Source: Ruminococcus flavefaciens (lineage in GTDB: Bacteria > Bacillota > Clostridia > Oscillospirales > Ruminococcaceae). Taken from it: 61,982 nucleotides of DNA. Positions within the stretch are counted from its first letter, which is position 1. Each line of letters opens with the position of its first letter. Made by a program: the position numbers and the translations under genes. A model generated the notes under the pieces. That model was not told the origin of the DNA. It was given only the letters and a program-made list of their open reading frames with translations, and made no database searches. Below, one piece after another: positions 1-9,781 of the stretch. Where the stretch lies: the NCBI GenBank assembly GCA_015067005.1, contig SVNH01000018.1, positions 1-61,982 of the forward strand, in the 5' to 3' direction.

Positions 1-40
1 AGTTTTTCTTTCAAGCCTTATAGCTTTAAGCTCTTTTGAA

Positions 41-64
41 CCCCCAGTCAAACTGGGGGTTTTC
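41..64 (+). terminator. Rho-independent terminator
   Basis: An 8-bp stem CCCCCAGT/ACTGGGGG (41-48 and 52-59) with a 3-nt loop is followed by TTTTT. It would end a plus-strand transcript that starts before the window. No gene is visible in positions 1-40. Confidence 0.75.
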
Positions 65-74
65 TAATTACAAT

Positions 75-100
75 AAGGCGTACCATTATTGGTACGCCTT
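75..100 (-). terminator. Hairpin downstream of guaB
   Basis: A perfect 10-bp stem AAGGCGTACC/GGTACGCCTT with a 6-nt loop lies 27 bases past the guaB stop. The U-tract is short on both strands, so it is a likely but not textbook terminator. Confidence 0.6.
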
Positions 101-126
101 TTCTGTTATATTGTCGCTATTCAGCC

Positions 127-1623
<1,497 letters not shown>

Positions 1624-1635
1624 TTATTAATATTT

Positions 1636-1664
1636 ATGATACTATTTTTTAATGCTTCTGTCAA
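1636..1664 (-). promoter_or_regulatory. Promoter of guaB
   Basis: -35 TTGACA (1659-1664), a 17-nt spacer and -10 TATCAT (1636-1641) on the minus strand, about 37 bases before the start codon. Confidence 0.8.
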
Positions 1665-1766
1665 GCCCCTGCGGCAAAGAACAGGAATAGAAATTTGGTG
1701 TTTATATTAGTCTTGTTTTGGCGAAAAAAGCAATATTACGCATTAAAGCGGTATTACAGCTGTCTG

Positions 1767-2708
1767 TTAGCGTGTTGAAGCTGAAAGCTCGGCACATTTT
1801 TTCATTATGCGTGTAGCATCAACAGTAGTAATACGATTATCGTGGTTCATATCGGAATTCTGAAACTGAAGCATAGAAAGCGACATATCATTCCCTCTCT
1901 GGGCAAGCTTTGAGCATTCAACGAGTACCCTTGTCGCATCAGAAGTGGTCAGTCTGCCATTGAGATCAGCATCGCCTTCCATTTCTCCGTAGTCTCTTTT
2001 GAACTTTATCGAATACTGCTCGGCGTAGGTCTGGGCGATGGAATCCGCAAGCCCCGACACTCTGAAACCGGATATAACGGCATTTGACGAAGAGCGTATA
2101 TCGTAATGGATACCGATAGCATCCGCACCTATGTGCTTTACGTTCGGCGGTATCCTTATACCGCTGACATCGCCGCAGCCGAAATAAGCCTCGCTGCCAA
2201 TGCCGATAACAGAATACGGTATCTCCGCATAGTTAAGCGAAGTACATGAATGGAAGCAGCGTTCCGGAATGGCTTCTAGCGTTTTGCCGAGCGACACTCT
2301 TACAAGAGAATTGCACCCCATAAAGCAGCCTTCGCCTATATATTCAGTCTCATCTGCGAGAACAGCTTTTCTCAGCGAAAGGCAGCCGGAAAACGCATAG
2401 CTTCCGATATTTTTTATCTCTGCCGGGAAATACACCTCAGTAATATCAGTGTTGCCGAAAAACGCCTTCGTATCCAGTCCTGTTATCTTGTAGTCATCAA
2501 GCTGAGAAGGAAGATCAACTCTTCCCGAAAGACCTTCTGCCGATAATATCTCAGCAGTCTTTTCGGTATCGCTTATTACCTGATAATGATACATACATCC
2601 GTCATATTCCGCAGTATAGCTGTTATCAGCTCCGGCATTAACAGCCTCTGCCGAGACAGCCTCTGCCACAAGAACAGCCGCCGCAAGAATTGAAACTATC
2701 CTCTTCAT
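1767..2708 (-). CDS. Secreted leucine-rich repeat (BspA-like) protein with C-terminal dockerin
   Basis: Exported protein of 313 residues, probably attached to a cohesin outside the cell. Visible parts are an Ala/Val-rich signal peptide (about 1-20), LRR_5/BspA-type repeats (about 70-200, units such as IGSYAFSGCLSLRKAVL and IGEGCFMGCNSLVRVSL), and a dockerin (about 245-310). Both calcium loops are readable: DADLNGRLTTSD and DMNHDNRITTVD. The start codon directly follows the amidohydrolase stop (TAAATG), and its Shine-Dalgarno AGGGAG lies inside that gene, so translation is probably coupled. Loop positions 10-11 (TS and TV) differ from those of the GH9 and GH10 dockerins here, which suggests another cohesin partner. 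The function of the LRR part is unknown. Confidence 0.85.
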   Translation of the reverse strand: MKRIVSILAAAVLVAEAVSAEAVNAGADNSYTAEYDGCMYHYQVISDTEKTAEILSAEGLSGRVDLPSQLDDYKITGLDTKAFFGNTDITEVYFPAEIKNIGSYAFSGCLSLRKAVLADETEYIGEGCFMGCNSLVRVSLGKTLEAIPERCFHSCTSLNYAEIPYSVIGIGSEAYFGCGDVSGIRIPPNVKHIGADAIGIHYDIRSSSNAVISGFRVSGLADSIAQTYAEQYSIKFKRDYGEMEGDADLNGRLTTSDATRVLVECSKLAQRGNDMSLSMLQFQNSDMNHDNRITTVDATRIMKKCAELSASTR

Positions 2709-3878
2709 TTACTTCTCCCTGCGGCAAATCTCACCGCTGACCATTACGAATAACGGTTCAGACATAAGATCGAGCGGATTCTCACCTTTGCGGTATATCT
2801 GAATATCAGCGTCCTTACCTGTTTCAATGCTTCCTGTCGTTTCGTCTATACCGAGTATCTCAGCCGGATTTATTGTGAGAGTTTTCAGTGCTTCATCGAA
2901 GCTCAGACCGCCCTTGACAGCAGCCTGTGCAGAAAGCGGAAGATACTGTATCGGTATAACAGTATGATCGGTGCAGATAGCGATCTTAACGCCGTTTTCG
3001 TGCATAACTGCGGCATTTTTCAGTTCAAGTCCGCGCATTTCAGGTTTGCAGCGGTCACAGATGACCGGTCCGCATATCACAGGTATCTCTTCAGCCGCGA
3101 TAATGTCGGCTATCTTATGTCCCTCAGTACCGTGAAGAATGACAGGATCAAGCGAAAACTCCTTAGCGATACGCATAGCAGTACATATATCATCAGCACG
3201 ATGGCAGTGGAAAAATGCTTTATGCTTGCGGTCAAGAAGCTGTATAAGAGCCTCACATTTTATGTCATATTCCGGAGGATCATAGTTTTCACTGTCAGAA
3301 TAGTAGCTGTCCATATCGTGACCGTAACGGCGCGCCTTATAAAGTCCCTCACGGATTATCGCAGCAACAGCCATACGCGTTATCGGAGTCTCGTCCTTAC
3401 CGTTGTATACATTCTTAGGATTTTCACCAAGAGCGAATTTTATGCCGCAGGTACGTATCATCATATCGTCAATGCGTCTGCCGTTGGTTTTTATAGCACA
3501 TATCTCTCCGCCGCACGGATTAGCGCTTCCGGGACTTGAAGCTACCGCAGTTATACCGCGCATACGTGCTTCTTCAAAGCAACGGTCGAATGGATTGATG
3601 CCGTCAACAGCTCTCATCTGCGGTGTAAAAGGATCGGTGGATTCGTTGCAGTCATCGCCCTCAAAATCCAGACCATCCTCAATGATACCGAGGTGGGTAT
3701 GAGCATCAATGAATCCCGGCAGCAGCATACCGCCCTCAGCATTGAAGCTTTCCTCAGGGATAAGGTCAGGAGTACCCTCACCTATTTCGGTGATCTTGCC
3801 GTCAGTTACGGTGATCCAGCCGCATTGAATAACGCCTTTTGCAGACATTGTGTGTATCTCAGCATTATAAATAAGCAT
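2709..3878 (-). CDS. Amidohydrolase (imidazolonepropionase-like metal-dependent hydrolase)
   Basis: Cytosolic metal-dependent hydrolase of the amidohydrolase superfamily, about 389 residues; the substrate is not evident. The family pattern is clear: an N-terminal sandwich, the metal ligands DAHTH (near 64), histidines in FHCH and LHGTEGH, the aspartate in CTDHT, and a C-terminal GKDADIQIY strand as in dihydroorotase and imidazolonepropionase relatives. A start at the second ATG (3878) is preferred because GGAG sits six bases before it; the first ATG at 3890 has no clear ribosome site. It lies downstream of aroK and is coupled to the LRR-dockerin gene, an odd pairing of a cytosolic enzyme with an exported protein. 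Confidence 0.85.
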   Translation of the reverse strand: MLIYNAEIHTMSAKGVIQCGWITVTDGKITEIGEGTPDLIPEESFNAEGGMLLPGFIDAHTHLGIIEDGLDFEGDDCNESTDPFTPQMRAVDGINPFDRCFEEARMRGITAVASSPGSANPCGGEICAIKTNGRRIDDMMIRTCGIKFALGENPKNVYNGKDETPITRMAVAAIIREGLYKARRYGHDMDSYYSDSENYDPPEYDIKCEALIQLLDRKHKAFFHCHRADDICTAMRIAKEFSLDPVILHGTEGHKIADIIAAEEIPVICGPVICDRCKPEMRGLELKNAAVMHENGVKIAICTDHTVIPIQYLPLSAQAAVKGGLSFDEALKTLTINPAEILGIDETTGSIETGKDADIQIYRKGENPLDLMSEPLFVMVSGEICRREK

Positions 3879-3939
3879 ATTTTTCTCCATTAATTATTAT
3901 AAGGGGAAACACCCCTGAAATTTCATATAAACAGCAGTG

Positions 3940-4437
3940 TCATTTCTTTACAGCCGCAGCTATCTGCTCGGCTATCTCCATCGGACTATCCGCACATTCT
4001 ATGCAAAGCGTTGAATGTTTCAGATATACCTCACGGCGGGTATTGAAAAGCTGTTCAAGTTCTTCCTTAGTTGACCGCATAACTATCGGACGGTTCGTAT
4101 CATTTTTGATACGCTCATAGCAAACATCGAACGGAACATCCAGAAATATAACAGCACATCCCGAATCAGCGGCTGCCTTAGCCGTATCAGGATTGAGCAT
4201 AGCACCGCCGCCGCAGGCAGCAACGGTTTTCTTTCCGCAGAGCGACTTCACTATCTCAGCCTCTGTCTTACGGAAGAATGGCTCCCCCTTCTGCTCAAAT
4301 ATTTCAGGTATCGTCATATCGAGAGTACGCACTATCAGGTCATCAGTATCGCAGAAGCCGCAGCCGAGTTTTTTTGCCGCCAGCTTTCCGACAGTCGATT
4401 TTCCGCAGCCCATAAAGCCGCATAAGAATACAGTCAT
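3940..4437 (-). CDS. aroK: Shikimate kinase
   Basis: Phosphorylates shikimate with ATP in the chorismate pathway. The 165 residues are typical. A Walker A loop GFMGCGKSTVGK (near residues 7-18), the substrate-binding DTDD motif (near 31), FRKTEAE with the conserved Arg, and CGGGAML (near 75) are all present. AAGGAG lies six bases before ATG. It sits in the same run as aroE, separated from it only by a GNAT gene, so two steps of aromatic synthesis are probably co-expressed. Confidence 0.95.
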   Translation of the reverse strand: MTVFLCGFMGCGKSTVGKLAAKKLGCGFCDTDDLIVRTLDMTIPEIFEQKGEPFFRKTEAEIVKSLCGKKTVAACGGGAMLNPDTAKAAADSGCAVIFLDVPFDVCYERIKNDTNRPIVMRSTKEELEQLFNTRREVYLKHSTLCIECADSPMEIAEQIAAAVKK

Positions 4438-4453
4438 ACATTTCTCCTTCCGT

Positions 4454-4903
4454 TTACTGCGAAGGGATTGCCAGCTTCAGCAGAGGCACCCATTCGTCCT
4501 CGATCATTTTTTCGCCTGTAAGCACAAAGCCGTGTCTTTTATAAAAAGCTATACCGCGCTCGTTGTACTCAAGTGCCCAGAGCCAGTCCGCATGAAGCTC
4601 GTTTACTGCAAAACTGAGCAATTCTGCACCGATACCGCTGCTCTGGAACTGCGGTTCAACATAAAGCTTCACTATCTCTCTGCCGCTGACTTCTATCATT
4701 CCCTTAACAACACCGTCATCATAAACATAGGTGTTAAGAAGTTTTTCCGTCCCCTCAGCGTATTCCGAAGCAGTATCGAGCACGTTCAGCTCACCGAAAT
4801 AGAACGCATCGTTGTGAAAAAAGCGGTAAAAGTTCACGCGGTAATTTGTAACTATCATCTCGGCTATCCGTGAAACATCAGCCGACAAAGCCTTACGTAT
4901 CAT
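4454..4903 (-). CDS. GNAT-family N-acetyltransferase
   Basis: Acetyl-CoA-dependent acetyltransferase of the GNAT fold, 149 residues; the substrate is unknown. The acetyl-CoA-binding stretch is VEPQFQSSGIGAELLSFA (about 87-105), with the Q/R-x-x-G-x-G/A core read as QSSGIG, followed by the typical late strand and NERGIAFYKRHGFVLTGE. A GGGGGAG ribosome site lies four bases before the start and nearly abuts the aroE stop, which supports one transcript fabD-aroE-GNAT-aroK. Confidence 0.88.
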   Translation of the reverse strand: MIRKALSADVSRIAEMIVTNYRVNFYRFFHNDAFYFGELNVLDTASEYAEGTEKLLNTYVYDDGVVKGMIEVSGREIVKLYVEPQFQSSGIGAELLSFAVNELHADWLWALEYNERGIAFYKRHGFVLTGEKMIEDEWVPLLKLAIPSQ

Positions 4904-4918
4904 TGTGCTCCCCCGCTC

Positions 4919-5758
4919 TCATTTCTTGTTCATCTGGTCAACGTGCTCTTCTACCGAGGTTATTATCTTGGCAACCTCCACGTCATCGAACTTTCCGCCG
5001 TACCATATCTCATGAGCCTTCACAGCCTGATATACCAGCATTGCAGCACCGCCGACAGCAGTTTTGCCCATTGCGCGGGCTTTGTTCATAAGAAGCGTTT
5101 CTGTCGGATTGTAGATAACATCGAAAACACTGCCGCAGTCCTCAATGACCTTGTCACTTACAGCACAGGCATCGGTCTTAGGATACATTCCGACAGGAGT
5201 AGCATTTATCAGAAGATCATATTTATCGCTTATCGACGATATTTCTTCTATCCTTACACTTGCACCGGCACATTTTGAAAGTATCTCAGCCATAAGCAGC
5301 TGAGCGGTCTTTATGTCCTGAGGAATAACAGCAAGCGTTATCTTAGCACCGTGAAGGGCACATTCAATAGCGATCATGCGTCCGACACCGCCGCAGCCGA
5401 GTATAACAACATTTCCGCCGATAGGAAGCTCCTTTGCCGAACGCAGGAAGCCTTCACAATCGGTATTGTAGCCGGTAAGAGTACCGTTATCACAGTTGAT
5501 ACAGTTCACTGAATTGTAACGTTCAGCGCTTTCCGCAAGCACATCCACAAGTCTGATAACAGACTGTTTGTGAGGGATAGTGACATTAAGTCCGCGGAGA
5601 CTTTCAAGCAGCTGACGGCTCTCAGGAATTTTTTCCGGAGCAATGTCGATAAGTTCGTAAGAAGCGTCCTCAATACCGCTGAGTGCAAATAATTTTTCGT
5701 GTATCAGCGGAGACATTGAATGTCCGAGAGGATGACCGATAAGTGCAAATCTGTTCAT
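4919..5758 (-). CDS. aroE: Shikimate dehydrogenase
   Basis: Reduces 3-dehydroshikimate to shikimate with NADPH. Seen are the N-terminal substrate signature MNRFALIGHPLGHSMSP, the catalytic Lys in NVTIPHK (near 65), the Rossmann loop ILGCGGVGRM (near 125) and INATPVGMYP (near 190). Length is 279 residues from the chosen start. An upstream in-frame start at 5788 is rejected because AAAGGAG lies eight bases before the ATG at 5758 and homologues begin at MNRF. The gene follows fabD by 26 bases. Confidence 0.95.
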   Translation of the reverse strand: MNRFALIGHPLGHSMSPLIHEKLFALSGIEDASYELIDIAPEKIPESRQLLESLRGLNVTIPHKQSVIRLVDVLAESAERYNSVNCINCDNGTLTGYNTDCEGFLRSAKELPIGGNVVILGCGGVGRMIAIECALHGAKITLAVIPQDIKTAQLLMAEILSKCAGASVRIEEISSISDKYDLLINATPVGMYPKTDACAVSDKVIEDCGSVFDVIYNPTETLLMNKARAMGKTAVGGAAMLVYQAVKAHEIWYGGKFDDVEVAKIITSVEEHVDQMNKK

Positions 5759-5784
5759 TTTGTTTTCTCCTTTGTATTTATATT

Positions 5785-6687
5785 TCAAAGTGATGCAAGA
5801 GTATCAGCGTTCTCAACGTTGACAGCTGTAACATCCTTGAGTGTCTTCTTCACAAGACCTGTAAGAGTCTTTCCGGGACCGAATTCAACAAATCTGTCAG
5901 CACCGTCAGCCTGCATAGCAGCCAGCTCAGAGGTAAAACGCACCGGTGAAACGATATGCTTTGCAAGGAGAGAAGCCATATCCGAGAAATCTGTGAGTTC
6001 GCCGCCTGTAACGTTTGAATAATACTTCACCTGCGGAGCGGAGAATCTGATATTCTTTGCAGTTTCATAGAATTTATCTGCGGCAGACTGCATAAGCTTT
6101 GAGTGAAATGCACCTGCAACATTGAGGGTTATAACTCTTGCCTTCATTTCGGCAAATATCGGAGAAACCTCACCGATACCCTCAGGAGTTCCGGCGATAA
6201 CGGTCTGGACCGGAGAATTATAGTTCACAGCGGTAACATAATTCTCAGCGCCTGAGCATACCTCCTCGACCTTTTCCGGAGCTATCTTCATAATAGCAGC
6301 CATAGCGCCCTTGCTTGCCTTAGTAGCCTCTTCCATAGCCTCTGCACGGGCTTTTATAAGAACGAACGCATCCTCGAGCGAGATCATTCCCGAAGCATAC
6401 ATAGCTGCATATTCACCGAGAGAATGTCCTGCAACGCCTTCAAACCCGAAACCCTTTGACTGTGCAGCCTTTAGGCAGACGATAGAAGTCGCCATTATAG
6501 CCGGCTGAGCGTTTATAGTCCGCGCAAGCTCCTCATCCGATGCCGAGAAGCAGATCTCTCTTAGATCTCTGCCAAGTATCTCCGAGCCCGTATCGTATAC
6601 CGCACCAAGTTCAGGCATAGAATCAAGAATATCTTTTCCCATGCCGGAATACTGCGAACCCTGTCCGGAAAATAGTGAAATTGTCAT
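5785..6687 (-). CDS. fabD: Malonyl-CoA:ACP transacylase
   Basis: Moves malonyl from CoA to acyl carrier protein, feeding chain elongation. At 300 residues it is of typical length. It shows the N-terminal FSGQGSQY, the nucleophile elbow GHSLGEY (Ser near 89), the conserved QPAIMATS region (near 71) and the later GAFHS histidine (near 200). It is transcribed away from the rest of the fatty acid cluster and heads a run with aroE and aroK. GGGAG lies nine bases before ATG. The shared 290-bp divergent region could couple its control to that of fabH. Confidence 0.96.
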   Translation of the reverse strand: MTISLFSGQGSQYSGMGKDILDSMPELGAVYDTGSEILGRDLREICFSASDEELARTINAQPAIMATSIVCLKAAQSKGFGFEGVAGHSLGEYAAMYASGMISLEDAFVLIKARAEAMEEATKASKGAMAAIMKIAPEKVEEVCSGAENYVTAVNYNSPVQTVIAGTPEGIGEVSPIFAEMKARVITLNVAGAFHSKLMQSAADKFYETAKNIRFSAPQVKYYSNVTGGELTDFSDMASLLAKHIVSPVRFTSELAAMQADGADRFVEFGPGKTLTGLVKKTLKDVTAVNVENADTLASL

Positions 6688-6723
6688 AATGAAAAACTCC
6701 CTTTCTGTATGTTATACACAAAC

Positions 6724-6744
6724 TTTTGGTAAAACCTGCCAAAA
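6724..6744. promoter_or_regulatory. Inverted repeat near fabD start, possible operator
   Basis: TTTTGG and CCAAAA separated by nine bases, 37 bases upstream of fabD. No known fatty-acid regulator motif (FapR or FabT type) is recognised, so the role is a guess. Confidence 0.3.
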
Positions 6745-6750
6745 CACCAG

Positions 6751-6825
6751 CGGTTTTTTTGTGAGAATAGACGATATTTTATTTTTAGCAAAGCAAAGTA
6801 GGAAAATATCGTTGCAAAAAAACCG
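6751..6825. repeat. Two-part inverted repeat in the fabD-fabH divergent region
   Basis: CGGTTTTTTTG (6751-6761) pairs with CAAAAAAACCG (6815-6825), and CGATATTTT (6772-6780) pairs with AAAATATCG (6803-6811). A further CCGGTTTTT copy is at 6931-6939, just before fabH. It could be a structured RNA element or a binding site shared by the divergent genes. Confidence 0.55.
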
Positions 6826-6868
6826 GAAATGATTTACAATATATTATGTGTGGATAATTATGTCTGCG

Positions 6869-6896
6869 TTGCCTGTAATGTATTCTGGTGTATAAA
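6869..6896 (+). promoter_or_regulatory. Putative promoter of the fabH cluster
   Basis: -35 TTGCCT, a 16-nt spacer and -10 TATAAA, 85 bases before fabH. It is weaker than the other promoters here, and an alternative TTTACA/TAATTA pair lies slightly upstream. Confidence 0.45.
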
Positions 6897-6980
6897 TAGT
6901 TCGGCAACAATATTATAATAACATAAAATTCCGGTTTTTACAACCACTATTTATAAATATTTCTTAAAAGGAGTTTTCTG

Positions 6981-7973
6981 ATGGGTATCAACATTCTGGC
7001 TATGGGTAATTATATTCCCGAACAGAAACTGAAAAACGATGATTTTACCCGCTTTATCGAAACAAACGATGAGTGGATACGCACCCGGACAGGTATCGTC
7101 GAGCGTCCCATGGCTGGCTGGGAGCCAACATGGTATATGGGAATGAAAGCAGCTGAGGCAGCTGTGAAAAAATCAGGTATCAACGTCAAGGACATTGGTC
7201 TTGTTATTTCATGTACAGCGACCTCCGATTTCCTTACACCAAGTATGGCAAGCGTCATACAGCATAAGATAGGTGCTGTGAATGCAGGTGCTTTCGATCT
7301 GAACGCCGCCTGTACAGGCTTTGTTTATGCCCTTGATACCGCAAGAAGATTCGTCCAGACAGATGAAAATATGAAGTATGTGCTTGTCGTTGCAAACGAA
7401 TCACTGTCACGCTTCCTCGATTTCAACGACCGCGGCTCATGTATCCTTTTCGGTGACGGCGCTGCGGCAGCTATCATAGAAAAAAGCGACAAGATGTATT
7501 CCTCTGCTCTCCGCTCGGACGGCAGCGGCGCTGATCTTCTCTGTGCAAGATCACTCAATGTCGCTCCGGAGATCAGACAGGATGCACCGGATGACTTTAC
7601 TGATAATTTTCCGGATATGCCTCTGCACAAGCTTTTCCAGAACGGCAAGGAGGTATACAAGTTCGCAACAAGCGCACTTCCGAAATCGTTTACTCTTGCT
7701 GCTGAAAAGATCGGCGTGACCAAAGACGACATAGATTGGTTCATACCTCATCAGGCAAACGTAAGAATAATCGAAACCGCCGCAAAGAAGCTCGGCGTTT
7801 CTATGGATAAATTCATTGTAACACTCGATCACTTCGGAAACACATCCAGCGCTTCAATACCTCTCGCACTCAACGAGGGTATCGAAAAAGGACTCATCAA
7901 ACGCGGTCAGAAGCTTGCACTGATAGGCTTCGGCGCCGGTCTTACATACGGCGGTATCATTCTTGAATACTGA
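6981..7973 (+). CDS. fabH: 3-oxoacyl-ACP synthase III (KAS III)
   Basis: Condenses a starter acyl-CoA with malonyl-ACP and so begins each fatty acid chain; its starter choice decides straight or branched products. The 330 residues carry NDEWIRTRTGI near 30-40, the catalytic Cys in AACTGF (near 111), and the His and Asn of PHQAN (near 257) and HFGNTSSAS (near 287). AAAGGAG precedes ATG. It is the first gene of the plus-strand fatty acid cluster. Confidence 0.96.
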   Translation: MGINILAMGNYIPEQKLKNDDFTRFIETNDEWIRTRTGIVERPMAGWEPTWYMGMKAAEAAVKKSGINVKDIGLVISCTATSDFLTPSMASVIQHKIGAVNAGAFDLNAACTGFVYALDTARRFVQTDENMKYVLVVANESLSRFLDFNDRGSCILFGDGAAAAIIEKSDKMYSSALRSDGSGADLLCARSLNVAPEIRQDAPDDFTDNFPDMPLHKLFQNGKEVYKFATSALPKSFTLAAEKIGVTKDDIDWFIPHQANVRIIETAAKKLGVSMDKFIVTLDHFGNTSSASIPLALNEGIEKGLIKRGQKLALIGFGAGLTYGGIILEY

Positions 7974-7996
7974 CGCTTATACAAAGGAGAATCATT

Positions 7997-8923
7997 ATGA
8001 AAACAAGGATAACTGAACTTTTAGGATGCCAGTACCCGATCATTCAGGGCGGTATGGCATGGGTAGCCGAACATACTCTCGCTTCTGCTGTATCAAATGC
8101 AGGCGGTGTTGGTCTCATTGCCGGCGGAAACGCTCCTATCGACTACCTCAGAGAACAGATCAGACTTTGCAAAGATAAGACAGATAAGCCTTTCGGCGTT
8201 AATATCATGCTCATGAGCCCTAATGCTGACGATCTCGCTCAGCTTGTCATCGACGAAGGCGTCAAGGTCGTTACAACAGGTGCCGGCAATCCCGGAAAAT
8301 ACGTTGCTGCATGGAAGGAAGCCGGTATCAAGGTCATTCCGGTAGTTCCGTCTGTTGCACTTGCAAAGAGAATGGAAAGATCAGGTGCTGACGCTGTCAT
8401 CGCTGAGGGTACTGAATCAGGCGGACACATAGGAGATAATACAACAATGTGTCTCGTTCCGCAGGTCGTGGACGCTGTTGAGATACCTGTTATCGCTGCC
8501 GGAGGCATCGCTGACGGAAGAGGTATGGCAGCCGCATTCATGCTCGGCGCTGAGGGCGTACAGATAGGTACACGCTTCCTCGCTTCAGAGGAGTGCCAGA
8601 TACATCCTACATTCAAGGAACTCGTTATCAAGGCAAAGGATACCGACAATATCGTTACAGGACGCTATACAGGTCATCCTTGCAGAAACATCAAGACAAA
8701 ATTCGCAAAGCAGCTTGCTAACGGCGAAAAGGACGGCTCTATCTCGCCAGAGGAATTCGAGAACCTAACAGTCGGCGCACTCAGAAGAGCTGTCGTTGAC
8801 GGCGATGTTGAGAGCGGATCATTCCTCTGCGGCGCTATATCAGGTATGATAAACGACATCAAGCCATGTAAGGAGATCATCAATGATATTATGGCAGGCG
8901 CAGAAAAGCTTATGAATAAATGA
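7997..8923 (+). CDS. fabK: Enoyl-ACP reductase II (FMN-dependent)
   Basis: Reduces the trans-2 double bond of enoyl-ACP with FMN and NAD(P)H, replacing FabI in many Firmicutes. The 308 residues form the nitronate monooxygenase/FabK barrel: QGGMAWVAEH at the N-terminus, NAGGVGLIAGG, the EGTESGGHIG active-site loop with its conserved His (near 144), and flavin phosphate binding in AAGGIADGRGM and GAEGVQIGTRF. A good ribosome site (AAAGGAG) and 23-bp spacing place it in the fabH transcript. Confidence 0.95.
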   Translation: MKTRITELLGCQYPIIQGGMAWVAEHTLASAVSNAGGVGLIAGGNAPIDYLREQIRLCKDKTDKPFGVNIMLMSPNADDLAQLVIDEGVKVVTTGAGNPGKYVAAWKEAGIKVIPVVPSVALAKRMERSGADAVIAEGTESGGHIGDNTTMCLVPQVVDAVEIPVIAAGGIADGRGMAAAFMLGAEGVQIGTRFLASEECQIHPTFKELVIKAKDTDNIVTGRYTGHPCRNIKTKFAKQLANGEKDGSISPEEFENLTVGALRRAVVDGDVESGSFLCGAISGMINDIKPCKEIINDIMAGAEKLMNK

Positions 8924-8956
8924 AACGTATAATTGTCAAATACAGGAGGTAACAAT

Positions 8957-9697
8957 ATGTCAGTTGCACTTATAACCGGAGCTTCACAGGGTATCGGCGC
9001 TTGTATCGCCAGAAGACTCGCTAAGGACGGCTTCGATGTTGCTATCAACCACTACCCCAGTGAGGGAGATAAGGAAAAAGCAGAAGCAGTTGCTGAGGAA
9101 TGCCGCGCTCTCGGAGTAAAGGCAGAGATATTCGCTGCGGACGTTTCCAGAATGGATGACTGCGAGGCTATGGTAAAGGCTGTCAAGGAAACTATGGGCA
9201 GTATCGAGGCTCTCGTAAACAATGCCGGCATCACAAAGGATAAGCTTCTTGCACGTATGGCAGAAGAGGATTATGATGCAGTTATCGCAGTAAATCAGAA
9301 GAGCATCTTCAATATGCTCAAGCAGACCTGTCCGGTAATGATGAAGCAGAAATACGGACGCATAGTCAATGTGTCATCAGTTGCAGGTCTTTACGGTAAC
9401 CCCGGACAGATCAACTATTCCGCTTCAAAGGCTGCTATCATCGGTATGACCAAGACCATCGCAAAGGAATACGGCAAGAAGAACATCGTATGCAATGCCG
9501 TTGCACCGGGACTTATCAGAACCCCTATGACAGACGTTCTTTCCGATGAAGTAAAGGCAAAAATGCTCGAAGCAGTTGCAATGAAGCGCTACGGCGAACC
9601 TGAGGAGATCGCATCTGTTGTATCATTCCTCGTTTCCGAGGATTGCTCCTATGTTACAGGACAGGTAATAGAGATCTCCGGCGGACTTTCTATGTGA
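8957..9697 (+). CDS. fabG: 3-oxoacyl-ACP reductase
   Basis: NADPH-dependent reduction of 3-oxoacyl-ACP, the first reductive step of elongation. A classic SDR of 246 residues: TGASQGIG cofactor loop (near 7-14), NNAGIT (near 87), catalytic Ser in VSSVAG and Tyr-x-x-x-Lys in NYSASKAA, and the C-terminal SYVTGQ strand. The start at 8957 has AGGAGG seven bases upstream; an in-frame start at 8933 lacks this and adds residues not found in the family. Confidence 0.96.
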   Translation: MSVALITGASQGIGACIARRLAKDGFDVAINHYPSEGDKEKAEAVAEECRALGVKAEIFAADVSRMDDCEAMVKAVKETMGSIEALVNNAGITKDKLLARMAEEDYDAVIAVNQKSIFNMLKQTCPVMMKQKYGRIVNVSSVAGLYGNPGQINYSASKAAIIGMTKTIAKEYGKKNIVCNAVAPGLIRTPMTDVLSDEVKAKMLEAVAMKRYGEPEEIASVVSFLVSEDCSYVTGQVIEISGGLSM

Positions 9698-9709
9698 CAC
9701 TGATTCAGC

Positions 9710-9737
9710 ACTAAAAAGTTGCTACTAAAAAGTTGCT
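9710..9737 (+). repeat. Perfect 14-bp tandem duplication
   Basis: ACTAAAAAGTTGCT occurs twice in a row (9710-9723 and 9724-9737) in the fabG-fabF gap. Confidence 0.9.
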
Positions 9738-9781
9738 AATGATATACTAATTATTGAAAAAGGATTTTGAAAGGATTTTTT

